A stretch of DNA of 64,000 bases, taken from positions 1,612,001 through 1,676,000 of the forward strand of contig NZ_JANADO010000001.1 in NCBI RefSeq assembly GCF_024199845.1, written 5' to 3'. Positions 44,342-53,160 of this stretch are shown piece after piece. The position numbers and the translations under genes are program-made. The first letter of the stretch is position 1, and each line of letters begins with the position of its first letter. The notes beneath the pieces were generated by a model. It worked only from the letters and a program-made list of their open reading frames with translations, did not search any database and was not told where the DNA came from. This DNA comes from Bradyrhizobium sp. CCGB12 (lineage in GTDB: Bacteria; Pseudomonadota; Alphaproteobacteria; Rhizobiales; Xanthobacteraceae).

Positions 44342-44374
44342 GCGCTGCCGGAAACGCGCACACATCTCTCCACG

Positions 44375-44462
44375 CGTCATTGCGAGGAGCTCTTGCGACG
44401 AAGCAATCCAGGCTGTCTCTTCGGATACATTTCTGGATTGCTTCGCTCCGCTCGCAATGACG
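44375..44462. repeat. CATTGCGAG-family palindromic element, copy 3
   Basis: Ends CGTCATTGCGAG and CTCGCAATGACG with inner arms GAAGCAATCCAG and CTGGATTGCTTC bound about 88 bp. It lies between the convergent cupin and transporter genes. Confidence 0.9.
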
Positions 44463-44473
44463 GTCGAGAGAGC

Positions 44474-45724
44474 CTACGCCAGCACCCCCACCACCGCCCC
44501 CATCAGGCACGTCGTCAACGTCCCCGACACGATCGATTTCAGCCCGAGCGCGTTGATCTCCTGGCGCCGCTCCGGCGCCATCACCCCTAAGCCGCCGATC
44601 ATGATACCGAGGCTGGCGAAATTGGCGAAGCCGCACATCGCGTAGAGCATGATCAGGCGCGAGCGCGGGTCGAGCGCATCAGGCGGTAGTTTCGAGAAAT
44701 CGACATAGGCGATCAGCTCGTTGAGCACGGTCTTGGTGCCCATCAGGCTGCCGGCCGTCACTGCCTGGTCCCACGGCAACCCCATCAGCCAGCACACCGG
44801 CGCCATCACGAGCCCAAGCAGGCGCTGAAGCGAGATCGCGGCGCCGCCGATATCAGGCAACAGGCCAAGGATGGCATTGACGAGATAGACCAGCGCCACC
44901 AGCACCAGCAACATGGCAACGATGTTGATCAGCAGCTCGATTCCCGCGCTGGTGCCCTTCACGATCGCATCCATCGTGCCGGAGACCTCCATCTCGGGGT
45001 CTTCCAGCGCGCCGCCGGTGCGCCTGTCGGATGTCTCTGGCACCATGATCAGGCTGACGAGGATTGCGGCCGGCGCGCCCAGCACGGAGGCGATGACGAA
45101 ATGCGCTGCGGCATCAGGGATCAGGGGAGCAAGCAGCGTCGCATAGAGCACCAGCACGGTGCCGGCGATGCCCGCCATGCCGCCGGTCATCACCAGGAAC
45201 AGCTCGCTGCGGGTCATCTGCTTCAGATATGGCCGCACGAACAGCGGCGCCTCGACCATGCCGAGGAAGATGTTGGCGGCGGTCGACAGCCCGACCGCAC
45301 CGCCGACACCGAGCGTGCGCTCCAGCAGCCAGGCCATGCCGCGCACGACAGGCGGCAGCACCCGCCAATAGAACAGCAGCGTCGTCAGCACGCTCATCAC
45401 CAGCACGATCGGCAGCGCCTGGAATGCCAGGATGAAATCGGCGCCCGGCACCTTCAGATCGAAGGGCAGGGGACCGCCCCCGACATAGCCGAACACGAAG
45501 GAGGAGCCGGCGCGCGAGGCCGCGGAGATCGCGCCGACCGCGTCGTTGATGGCGCCGAAGGCGCGCGCGACGATCGGCAGCTTCAGGAGGACGATGGCGG
45601 TGACGAAGGTGGCGACGAGGCCGATCGCCGCCTGCCGCAACGAGACCGCACGGCGATTCTCTGCCAACGCGAACGCGATCAGCAGCAATGCGAAAATGCC
45701 GAGTGCCGATTGCAGGCGCAGCAT
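44474..45724 (-). CDS. Concentrative nucleoside transporter (NupC/CNT family)
   Basis: This 416-residue polytopic transporter of the CNT family imports nucleosides with H+ or Na+. Family segments present are GVGGAVGLSTAANIFLGMVEAPLFVRPYLKQMTRSELFLVMTGGMAGIAGTVLVLYA and TVLNELIAYVDFSKLPPDALDPRSRLIMLYAMCGFANFASLGIMIGGLG. The internal ATG after a GGGGAC stretch is used; a frame 21 codons longer has an odd N-terminus. It is divergent from an MFS gene. Confidence 0.9.
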   Translation of the reverse strand: MLRLQSALGIFALLLIAFALAENRRAVSLRQAAIGLVATFVTAIVLLKLPIVARAFGAINDAVGAISAASRAGSSFVFGYVGGGPLPFDLKVPGADFILAFQALPIVLVMSVLTTLLFYWRVLPPVVRGMAWLLERTLGVGGAVGLSTAANIFLGMVEAPLFVRPYLKQMTRSELFLVMTGGMAGIAGTVLVLYATLLAPLIPDAAAHFVIASVLGAPAAILVSLIMVPETSDRRTGGALEDPEMEVSGTMDAIVKGTSAGIELLINIVAMLLVLVALVYLVNAILGLLPDIGGAAISLQRLLGLVMAPVCWLMGLPWDQAVTAGSLMGTKTVLNELIAYVDFSKLPPDALDPRSRLIMLYAMCGFANFASLGIMIGGLGVMAPERRQEINALGLKSIVSGTLTTCLMGAVVGVLA

Positions 45725-45870
45725 GATGTCCCCAAAACCCTCAATGATTATGGCCGCGCCTGCGGTGCAAAGGCAATGCCGGGACATGCGGGGGGCCTCC
45801 CGCTGTTGACAAGCCGGTCCGCCTCAGTCACGCGGGGGCACGTCGAGATCAGGGGGCGGACGGTCCGAGG

Positions 45871-47136
45871 GTGACCCAAAAGACGATCCAACAGGCGATG
45901 CCAGAGCAGCCAATATCCGGACATCCGCCAGTCAGTGCCCGCGCGCTCCTCTCCCACCGGGCGTTCCTGTTCTTCCTGCTGTCGCGCAGCCTGTCGCGCT
46001 TTTCCAGCCAGATCGCGGCGGTCGCGATCGGCTGGCAGATCTACGATCTCACCGGCTCGGCCTTCGACCTCGGTATGGTCGGCCTTGTGCAGTTCCTTCC
46101 CACCGCACTCCTGGTATTCGTCGCCGGCCATGCCGCCGACCGCTACGAGCGGAAGCGCGTGGTCCAGCTCTGCCAGCTCGTGGAAGCTGCGACCGCGCTC
46201 TATCTGGCCCTCATCACCTATCTCGGCGCAGTCAGCGAAGTGCAGATCTTCATCGCGACCTTCGTGCTCGGCATCGCCGGCGCCTTCGAGAGCCCGACCA
46301 CGGCGGCACTGCTGCCGCTGATCGCGCCGCAGGGCTCGCTCCAGCGCGCCACTGCGATCTCGAGTGGCGCGGCGCAGGTTGCGACCATCACGGGGCCGGC
46401 GCTCGGCGGCTTTGCGTACGCCGTCGCGCCGCATCTCGCTTATGCGGTGATGGTGCTGTTTTGGATTTTTGGGATGATCCTGACCGGCTTCATCCGGCCG
46501 CGCCCGCAGGCGGTGGCCAAGGAGGGAACGAGCTCGGACAACATCTTTGCCGGCGTCCGCTTCATCCGCGGCAATCCGGCGATCCTCGGCACCATCTCGC
46601 TCGATCTGTTCGCTGTATTGTTCGGCGGCGTCACCGCACTGCTGCCGATCTATGCCCGCGACATCCTCCAGGCCGGCCCGGTCGGGCTCGGCGTGCTGCG
46701 TGCGGCGCCTGCCGTCGGCGCACTCCTGATGACCATGGTGCTGGCCCGTCACGCCATCTCGCGTCACGTGGGCTTGCGCATGTTCCAGGCTGTGATCGTG
46801 TTCGGCCTCGCCACCATCGTGTTCGCGCTGTCATCCTGGATGTGGCTGTCGGTACTCGCGCTGGCGATTTTGGGAGCGGCCGATACGATCAGCGTCGTGA
46901 TCCGCTTCTCGTTGGTGCAGCTCGCAACGCCGGACGAGATGCGCGGCCGCGTCGGCGCGGTGAACTTCCTGTTCATCAATGCCTCCAACCAGCTCGGCCA
47001 GTTCGAGAGCGGGGTGGCAGCCGCACTGCTCGGCGCGATGCCGGCCGCGGTGCTCGGCGGCGTTGCCACCGTTGCGGTGGCGCTGCTCTGGATGAAGCTG
47101 TTCCCGAGCCTGCGCCAGGTGCAGAGCTTGGAGTAG
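45871..47136 (+). CDS. MFS transporter (EntS-like subgroup)
   Basis: This 421-residue major facilitator has about 12 membrane segments. Motifs of the MFS_3/EntS-like subgroup are LSRSLSRFSSQIAAVAIGWQIYDLTGSAFDLGMVGLVQFLP, GHAADRYERKRVV, FESPTTAALLPLI and the late FSLVQLATPDEMRGRVGAVNFLFINASNQLGQFESG. Efflux of a small molecule is likely; the substrate is unknown. A GTG start is used; an ATG nine codons in is an alternative. Confidence 0.88.
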   Translation: MTQKTIQQAMPEQPISGHPPVSARALLSHRAFLFFLLSRSLSRFSSQIAAVAIGWQIYDLTGSAFDLGMVGLVQFLPTALLVFVAGHAADRYERKRVVQLCQLVEAATALYLALITYLGAVSEVQIFIATFVLGIAGAFESPTTAALLPLIAPQGSLQRATAISSGAAQVATITGPALGGFAYAVAPHLAYAVMVLFWIFGMILTGFIRPRPQAVAKEGTSSDNIFAGVRFIRGNPAILGTISLDLFAVLFGGVTALLPIYARDILQAGPVGLGVLRAAPAVGALLMTMVLARHAISRHVGLRMFQAVIVFGLATIVFALSSWMWLSVLALAILGAADTISVVIRFSLVQLATPDEMRGRVGAVNFLFINASNQLGQFESGVAAALLGAMPAAVLGGVATVAVALLWMKLFPSLRQVQSLE

Positions 47137-47152
47137 GCCTCCGCTCTCTCCG

Positions 47153-47232
47153 CGTCATTGCGAGCGCAGCGAAGCAATCCAGAATCTTGCCGCAGCGATA
47201 GTCTGGATTGCTTCGCTGCGCTCGCAATGACG
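47153..47232. repeat. CATTGCGAG-family palindromic element, copy 4
   Basis: The most symmetrical copy in the window, about 80 bp, with CGTCATTGCGAGCGCAGCGA on the left and the complement ending GCTCGCAATGACG on the right. It lies 16 bp after the MFS stop codon. Confidence 0.92.
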
Positions 47233-47335
47233 ATTGCGGAGGCAGCGCGGCGATTTAGCCGACGTCATCCGGATTGCCGAGGACGTCACAACCCCACGAA
47301 GCCTACTGTGCATGGGGTTGTTTTCGCGTTTTATT

Positions 47336-48094
47336 TCAGCCCCGTCCGACGAACGGCATCTTGGTCGCCATCACCGTCATGGTCAGCACGTTGGCATCGA
47401 GCGGCAGGCTCGCCATGTAGGCAACGGCATCGCCGACCGCCTTGGCATCCATGCGCGGCTCGTGCTTGGTGGTGCCGTCCGGTTGCAGCACGCCTGGGCC
47501 GTTGACCATGCGGTCGGTCATCGGCGTTGCGGCATTGCCGATGTCGACCTGGCCGACCGCGATGTCGTACATGCGGCCGTCGAGGTTGGAGGCCTTGGTG
47601 AGGCCGGTGATGGCGTGCTTGGTCGAGGTGTAGGCCGCCGAGAACGGCCGCGGCGCATGCGCCGAGATCGAGCCGTTGTTGATGATGCGACCGCCGCGCG
47701 GGTTCTGGTCCTTCATGATGCGGAAGGCGTGCTGGGTGCACAGGAACGGGCCGGTGAGGTTGGTGTTCACCACCGCCTGCCACTGCTCGAGGCTGAGATC
47801 CTCGAAGTTCACGGCGGGTGCGCCCATGCCGGCATTGTTGAAGAGCACATCCAATCGGCCGTAGGTCGCCTTCACTTTGTCAAACAGCGCCGCGATCGAA
47901 TCCGGCTTGGTCATGTCGGCGGTGACGCAGAGGCTTTTGCCCGCGGGGCCGAGCTTCGCGGTCTCCTCGAGCATGTCGAGCCGGCGGCCTGTGAGCACTA
48001 CGGTGAAGCCGGCGTTCATTAGCGCCAGCGACGCCGCACGTCCGACGCCGGTGCCAGCGCCCGTCACCAATGCGATCTTGTTTGCTTCGCTCAT
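47336..48094 (-). CDS. Short-chain dehydrogenase/reductase
   Basis: This 252-residue SDR has [10 protein letters not shown] near residue 11, NNAGMGAP at about 88-95, and the active-site Ser ([10 protein letters not shown]) with YTSTK near residue 152. The substrate is unknown. It lies 25 bp downstream of the Anbu gene on the same strand and could be read through from that operon, but SDR genes are not a standard Anbu partner. Confidence 0.9.
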   Translation of the reverse strand: MSEANKIALVTGAGTGVGRAASLALMNAGFTVVLTGRRLDMLEETAKLGPAGKSLCVTADMTKPDSIAALFDKVKATYGRLDVLFNNAGMGAPAVNFEDLSLEQWQAVVNTNLTGPFLCTQHAFRIMKDQNPRGGRIINNGSISAHAPRPFSAAYTSTKHAITGLTKASNLDGRMYDIAVGQVDIGNAATPMTDRMVNGPGVLQPDGTTKHEPRMDAKAVGDAVAYMASLPLDANVLTMTVMATKMPFVGRG

Positions 48095-48119
48095 CGTTTC
48101 CTGCCTTTTCTCTTAGCTG

Positions 48120-48878
48120 TCAGGTTTTGGATTCTTTTTCGTTCTTGTAGGGCGGGCGTGGAATGTTCTGATGCGCCGCGCGCAGCGCTGCCGACCAGCG
48201 CGAGCGCAGATCGTGGAAATAGGGCTCGCCGGCCTCGATGCGGTGATTGAGATCGGCCTCGCAGGCGTCGCTACGCACCACCAGCACGTCGATCGGCAGG
48301 CCGACGCCGAGATTCGAGCGCATGGTCGAGTCCATCGAGATCAGGCCGGTCTTCAGTGCCTCGTAGAGCTCGACGTCATAGTGCATGGCGCGGTCGAGCA
48401 CCGGCTTGCCGTATTTGTGCTCGCCGATCTGCAAGTAGGGCGTGTCGGTGGTGCACTCGATGAAATTGCCGGCGGTGTAGATCATGAACAGGCGCATCCG
48501 GGAGCCCTTGATCTGGCCGCCGAACAGGAAGGAGACGTCGAAGGAGACGTCCTCGGATCTCAGCGCCGGCCCTTCGGTGGCGTGTACCGCCCGGATCGCC
48601 CGGCCGATGCGCTGCGCCGCCTGGAACATGGTCGGCGCGTTCATCAGCGTCTCGACCTCGCCCGTGTTGGGGTCTTCCAAGCCTTCGGTCAGCGTCGACA
48701 GCACCGACTGGCTGATGGCGAGATTGCCGGCGCTGGCGATCGCCATGATGCGCTCACCGGGCTTGGAGAAGATGTGCAGCTTGCGGAAGGTCGAGACGTT
48801 GTCGAGGCCGGCATTGGTGCGGGTATCGGCGATCATCACCAGACCGTCCCGAACCAGGATTCCGCAACAATAGGTCAT
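48120..48878 (-). CDS. Anbu (ancestral beta-subunit) proteasome-type protease
   Basis: This 252-residue Ntn hydrolase matches the Anbu/COG3484 predicted proteasome-type protease. It begins MTYCCGILVRDGLVMIADTRTNAG: after Met removal Thr1 is the nucleophile, with Asp17 and a Lys at about 32 (TFRKLH) as in proteasome beta subunits. There is no propeptide. A longer frame upstream runs through a CATTCCGG palindrome and is rejected. Anbu typically occurs, as here, with a transglutaminase, an alpha-E protein and a circularly permuted ATP-grasp protein. The substrate and biological role of Anbu remain unsettled. Confidence 0.92.
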   Translation of the reverse strand: MTYCCGILVRDGLVMIADTRTNAGLDNVSTFRKLHIFSKPGERIMAIASAGNLAISQSVLSTLTEGLEDPNTGEVETLMNAPTMFQAAQRIGRAIRAVHATEGPALRSEDVSFDVSFLFGGQIKGSRMRLFMIYTAGNFIECTTDTPYLQIGEHKYGKPVLDRAMHYDVELYEALKTGLISMDSTMRSNLGVGLPIDVLVVRSDACEADLNHRIEAGEPYFHDLRSRWSAALRAAHQNIPRPPYKNEKESKT

Positions 48879-48960
48879 TTCCAGTCCCCGAACGCGTTTG
48901 CGCGGAATTACTAGCCAATTTCGGGGGCCGGTCCAACCCCCGATTCCCGGGGGCAAGGCC

Positions 48961-49000
48961 GTCATTCCGGGCTCGCGACTTCGTCGCGCCCCGGAATGAC
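48961..49000. repeat. CATTCCGG-family single hairpin
   Basis: A 40-bp near-perfect palindrome runs from GTCATTCCGGGCTCGCGACT to GTCGCGCCCCGGAATGAC. Its sequence closely matches the right end hairpin of the GIY-YIG element at 38652-38689. It lies between the AhpD-like and Anbu genes. Confidence 0.9.
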
Positions 49001-49030
49001 ATATGAGTTTTGCCGCTGCGACTACCCACC

Positions 49031-49438
49031 TCAATCCGCGGCATCGACGAGAAACGCCTCGTCGACGGGCACGCCGAGCGCGGTGACCAGCCGGTTCGTC
49101 TCCGCGGCCATGCCGACGATCGCGAGCAGCTCGCCATATTCGGCCTCGGTCATGCCCTTGGCCCGTGCGGCGGCGGTGTGGGAATGGATGCAGTAGCTGC
49201 AGCCATGTGCGATCGAAACCGCGACGTAAAGCATCTCCTTGACCTTGGGGTCGAGCGCGCCGGGGGCCATCACCTCCTTGATGCTCTCCCAGGTCCGCCG
49301 CAGCGTCTTCGGATCATGCGCCAGCGCGCGCCAGAAATTGTTGACGAAATCCGACTTTCGGACGTTGCGGATATCGTCGAAAACGGCGCGGGCCTCGCTG
49401 GAGAGCTCATCGTCCGAAAGCAGTTTCACAGTCGCCAT
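49031..49438 (-). CDS. AhpD-like / carboxymuconolactone decarboxylase-family protein
   Basis: This 135-residue alkylhydroperoxidase D-like protein has the CxxC redox motif in AHGCSYCIHSHTAAARAKG with the following His, as in AhpD. The rest fits the carboxymuconolactone decarboxylase superfamily. It could have a thiol-disulfide or peroxidase role. It lies between the Anbu gene and the transglutaminase gene on the same strand, so it may belong to the cluster. Confidence 0.88.
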   Translation of the reverse strand: MATVKLLSDDELSSEARAVFDDIRNVRKSDFVNNFWRALAHDPKTLRRTWESIKEVMAPGALDPKVKEMLYVAVSIAHGCSYCIHSHTAAARAKGMTEAEYGELLAIVGMAAETNRLVTALGVPVDEAFLVDAAD

Positions 49439-49529
49439 GGGCTACCTCGCAGGCCTGGTCTGATCGTGCGATTGTAGCACGGCTCGTGCGGTTGGTCGGC
49501 AACGCCTCGTGAGGGAGATGCAGCGGCGC

Positions 49530-50372
49530 CTAGCTCTGCCACTGAGATTGCGACTGCCCGGCGCGGCCGGCCTGCTCGACCTTGACAACCACCGTCAGCG
49601 TCTCCGTGCCGCCGCCATAACGGGTGCCGCGCACCGGCGCTGCGCCGAGATAGTCGAGCCCGATGGCGACGCGGACATGGGCGTCGGTGGCGCAGATGCT
49701 GTTGGCGGGATCGAAGCCGACCCAGCCGAGATCGGGCACGTAGGCTTCGGCCCAGGCGTGGCCTGCATCCTGATGCACCGTGCCGTCCGAGCGCAGGAAG
49801 TGCCCGGAGACGAAGCGCGCCGGCACGCCGCCGCTGCGGGCGCAGGCGATGAAGATGTGCGCGTAGTCTTGGCAGACGCCGCGCTTGAGCGCGAAGGCTT
49901 CGGCCGCCGAGGTGCCGCTGGTGGTCGGGTCCTCGTCGAAAGTCATGTGATCGCTGATCTCGGTCATCAACGTGTGCAGGAAGCCAAGCGTGTCGCTCTC
50001 GGCCTCGCTGCGCAACTGGCGCGCAACCGCCGCCATTGCCGGATTGACGGAGGTGAGGTCGGTTGCGCGCAGGAACATGCCGGCCGGAAACCGCTCGTCC
50101 GTGCCGCGCAGCACGCCGCCGGTGTCGTGGGTCTCGATCAGGCCCTCGGCGGTGATCTTGATGTCGCCGACCGGCCCGCAGGACAGCACGTGGGTGACGT
50201 TGCCGAATGCGTCTTCGTGGGTGTCGAGCTTGGTGTCGGTCGAGACGTCGATCTGCCATTCCGCCAGATATTGCCCGTCATGGCTGCCGGGCGTCATGCG
50301 CAGGATCTGGATCACGCTCGTGGCCGGCGGCTCGTAGCGATAGGTCGTGGTGTGCTGGATTCGCAGGCGCAT
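49530..50372 (-). CDS. Transglutaminase-like cysteine protease (Anbu cluster)
   Basis: This 280-residue protein has an N-terminal beta-rich bacterial transglutaminase-like domain (MRLRIQHTTTYRYEPPATSVIQILRMTP). The catalytic core follows: Cys167 (KRGVCQDYAH), His205 (DAGHAWAEAY) and Asp221 (GWVGFDPANS). It may act as a protease or transamidase. The start is placed at the family N-terminus; the longer frame upstream is palindrome sequence. It is a standard partner of Anbu, alpha-E and ATP-grasp genes. Confidence 0.92.
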   Translation of the reverse strand: MRLRIQHTTTYRYEPPATSVIQILRMTPGSHDGQYLAEWQIDVSTDTKLDTHEDAFGNVTHVLSCGPVGDIKITAEGLIETHDTGGVLRGTDERFPAGMFLRATDLTSVNPAMAAVARQLRSEAESDTLGFLHTLMTEISDHMTFDEDPTTSGTSAAEAFALKRGVCQDYAHIFIACARSGGVPARFVSGHFLRSDGTVHQDAGHAWAEAYVPDLGWVGFDPANSICATDAHVRVAIGLDYLGAAPVRGTRYGGGTETLTVVVKVEQAGRAGQSQSQWQS

Positions 50373-50387
50373 GGTGCTTCTGGATCG

Positions 50388-50491
50388 GTCATTCCGGGAT
50401 GGCGCGGCGGGACCGCGCGAAGCGCGGCCCGAGCGCCAGACCCGGAATCTCGAGATTCCGGGTTCGATGCTTCGCATCGCCCCGGAATGAC
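50388..50491. repeat. CATTCCGG-family double-hairpin element inside the Anbu operon
   Basis: Ends GTCATTCCGGG and CCCCGGAATGAC bound two hairpins of unequal size; the left one has an extra GC-rich inner stem. The element is about 104 bp. It separates the alpha-E and transglutaminase genes of the operon and leaves only 15 bp before the transglutaminase start codon. Confidence 0.9.
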
Positions 50492-50515
50492 GAAGGGTGA
50501 GTGGTTAGGTCCTGA

Positions 50516-51460
50516 CTAGATCAGATACTGCCTTGTGATGATTTCGCCCAGCCTTGAATTGTCGGTGATGAATTCCTGAATGAATTCATGCACGCCATGC
50601 TGGAAAATGTCGTTCATATTGCTGTGTTCCAGCCGGTTGCGGATGCCGCGGGCGTGGCGCTGGGCCGGGCCCTGGCGGCCATAGGCGACGCCGATCTGGT
50701 CGAGGTTGCGCACGAGATTGCCGTAGCAGCTTGCCAGCGACCGCGGCAGCGTGTCGTTGAGGATGAGCAAATCCGCGATCAGCCACGGCTTCAGCGTCTC
50801 GCGATAGACCCAGTGATAGGCCGTCAGCGCCGAGACCGAGCGCAGGATCGAGCTCCACTGATAGAAGTCGAGCGGGCCGCCGACATGCTCCTCCTCGGGC
50901 AACAGCACGTGATACTTCACGTCGAGAATGCGCGCGGTGTTGTCGGCGCGCTCCAGATGCACGCCCATCCGCGAGAACCAGTAGGCGTCATTGCGCAGCA
51001 TGGTCCGATAGGCCGAGCCGTCGAAGCGCAGCGAGGTCTCCTGCACGAAGCGCAGGAATTTCGCGAGGTCCTCGCGCGTTGAGGTGCCCTTGCTCCAGAC
51101 CGCCTGGAGCTCGATCCAGGCGGAGTTGATGGTGTCCCACATCTCGCTGGTCAGTGCGGTGCGCACCGAGCGCGAGTTCAGCCGCGCGGCCTCGATGCAG
51201 TTTCTGATCGAGGACGGATTGTCCGCCGAGAACGAGAGATAGTCGACGACGTTGTGCTCGTTGGCTTCCTCATATTGCTGATAGAAGCTTGCGGCGACGC
51301 CGGCGGTGAGCAGCGCCGAGTCCCATTCGTTGGTCTTGCCGACATAGGCGGCGGGAAGCGCGGTGACGCGCAGCGTCGCATCGATGGTGCGCGCGAGATA
51401 CTCGGCCCGTTCGACGTAGCGGGCGAGCCAGTAGAGGTTTTCGGCGGTACGCGACAGCAT
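50516..51460 (-). CDS. Alpha-E domain protein
   Basis: This 314-residue all-helical alpha-E (DUF403) protein begins MLSRTAENLYWLARYVERAEYLARTIDATLRV. It contains RNDAYWFSRMGVHLERADNTARILDVKYHVLLP and ends with IQEFITDNSRLGEIITRQYLI. Alpha-E proteins accompany circularly permuted ATP-grasp proteins and may act with them in a peptide-tagging or ligation pathway; this is inferred from neighbourhood studies. It lies 4 bp after the ATP-grasp gene. Confidence 0.92.
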   Translation of the reverse strand: MLSRTAENLYWLARYVERAEYLARTIDATLRVTALPAAYVGKTNEWDSALLTAGVAASFYQQYEEANEHNVVDYLSFSADNPSSIRNCIEAARLNSRSVRTALTSEMWDTINSAWIELQAVWSKGTSTREDLAKFLRFVQETSLRFDGSAYRTMLRNDAYWFSRMGVHLERADNTARILDVKYHVLLPEEEHVGGPLDFYQWSSILRSVSALTAYHWVYRETLKPWLIADLLILNDTLPRSLASCYGNLVRNLDQIGVAYGRQGPAQRHARGIRNRLEHSNMNDIFQHGVHEFIQEFITDNSRLGEIITRQYLI

Positions 51461-51464
51461 CTGT

Positions 51465-52883
51465 CTACTCGTCCAGGATCCAGGTGTCTTTGGTGCCGCC
51501 GCCCTGGCTGGAATTGACCACCAAGGAGCCTTCCTGCAGTGCGACGCGTGTCAGCCCGCCCGGCACGATCGTGGTGCGCTTGCTGCCGGTGAGCACGAAG
51601 GGCCGCAAATCGACGTGGCGCGGCGCAAGGCCTGACGCCGTGCAGGTCGGGCAAGTCGAAAGCGCCAGCGTCGGCTGTGCGATAAAGCCCTCCGGCTCGC
51701 GCTTGAGCTTCTCGCGGAAGGCTTCGATCGTCGCTTTCGTCGCAGCCGGGCCGATCAGCATGCCGTAACCGCCGGAGCCGTGCACCTCCTTGACAACGAG
51801 ATCGCTTAAGTTGTCCAGCACATAGGCGAGGTCCTTTGGCTCGCGGCAGCGCCAGGTCGGGACGTTCTTCAGGATCGGCTCCTCGCCGAGATAGAACTTC
51901 ACGATGTCGGGCATGTAGGAGTAGATCGCCTTGTCATCGGCGATGCCAGTGCCGACGGCGTTGGCGAGCGTGATGTTGCCGGCCGCATAGGCCGACATCA
52001 GCCCGGGCACGCCCAGCACGGAGTCAGGGCGGAAGGTGAGGGGATCGAGGAAGTCGTCGTCGACACGACGATAGATCACGTCGACGCGTTTTATGCCCTC
52101 GGTCGTCCGCATGAACACTTCGTTGTTCTTGACGATGAGGTCGCGGCCCTCGACCAGCTCGATGCCGAGCTTGTCGGCAAGGAAGGAGTGCTCGTAATAG
52201 GCGGAGTTGTAGACGCCCGGCGTCAGCAGGGCGACCGTCGGCTCGCCCGAGGCGCTCTGCGGCGCGACCGAGCGCAGGGCCGCGAGCAACTCGTCCGGAT
52301 AGCGCTCGACCGGCGCCACCCTGTGGCGAGCGAACAGATCCGGAAACAGCCGCATCATGATCTCGCGGTTTTCCAGCATGTAGGACACCCCGGAGGGCGT
52401 GCGGGCATTGTCCTCCAGCACGATGAAGTCTTCGGCGTCGACCCGGACGATGTCGATGCCGGCGATGTGCACGTAGACGTCGTGCGGCACCTGCTGGCCG
52501 TTCATCTCGGGACGGAAGACCGGGTTCTGGAAGATCAGGTCGTCAGGCACGATTTCGGCGCGAAGGATGTCGCGGCCGTGATAGATGTCGCGCAGGAACA
52601 TGTTGAGCGCCTTGACGCGCTGCTTCAGGCCTCTCTCCAGCAGCGCCCATTCCTTGCCGGACATGATCCGCGGAATGACGTCGAAGGGGATCAGGCGTTC
52701 GGTGGATTCTGAGTCCCCGTAGACTGCGAAGGTGATGCCGATGCGGCGGAAAAGGAGCTCGGCCTCCTGACGGCGATATTCGAGCGCCTCGGGAGGCGTC
52801 TCCTTGAGCCAGCGCGCCAGCTCCTGATAGGCAGGGCGAAGGTCCCCACCGGGAATATTCATTTCATCAAACGCGACTGCCAT
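51465..52883 (-). CDS. Circularly permuted type 2 ATP-grasp protein
   Basis: This 472-residue protein has DUF404/DUF407 features: ITFAVYGDSESTERLIPFDVIPRIMSGKEWALLERGLKQRVKALNMFLRDIYHGRDIL, VLEDNARTPSGVSYMLENREIM, and VVKEVHGSGGYGMLIGPAA in the ATP-binding part. The order of ATP-grasp subdomains is permuted in this family. It would form an amide or similar bond using ATP, with an unknown substrate. It heads the operon ATP-grasp, alpha-E, transglutaminase, AhpD-like, Anbu. Confidence 0.92.
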   Translation of the reverse strand: MAVAFDEMNIPGGDLRPAYQELARWLKETPPEALEYRRQEAELLFRRIGITFAVYGDSESTERLIPFDVIPRIMSGKEWALLERGLKQRVKALNMFLRDIYHGRDILRAEIVPDDLIFQNPVFRPEMNGQQVPHDVYVHIAGIDIVRVDAEDFIVLEDNARTPSGVSYMLENREIMMRLFPDLFARHRVAPVERYPDELLAALRSVAPQSASGEPTVALLTPGVYNSAYYEHSFLADKLGIELVEGRDLIVKNNEVFMRTTEGIKRVDVIYRRVDDDFLDPLTFRPDSVLGVPGLMSAYAAGNITLANAVGTGIADDKAIYSYMPDIVKFYLGEEPILKNVPTWRCREPKDLAYVLDNLSDLVVKEVHGSGGYGMLIGPAATKATIEAFREKLKREPEGFIAQPTLALSTCPTCTASGLAPRHVDLRPFVLTGSKRTTIVPGGLTRVALQEGSLVVNSSQGGGTKDTWILDE

Positions 52884-53160
52884 AGATCCCGACTTGTCTC
52901 CGCAAGGCGTTGCGCCATTGGACAGGCCGCCAGGCCTTGGTGAAGACCGTAACGTCCGTGGCCATGCGGCAAGAGTGCATGACTTTCATGTGGTAGCAAG
53001 GGGCGGGCCAGCGCGATAAGCATGGAGGATGGGCATTTGCCGAGGATGAACGGCGGCTTGCCTGAAAAAATGGCTGAGTACTGCTTATTTCGGCAGCAAA
53101 ACCGCGTGACTTCAACGCGTTACCTCGGCAGAGTCGGCGCGACAGGTGAGGGACAGTTTT

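Noticed and set aside
48879..49034. 52-codon N-terminal extension of Anbu
   Set aside because: It translates a CATTCCGG palindrome and would bury the catalytic threonine that must become residue 1.
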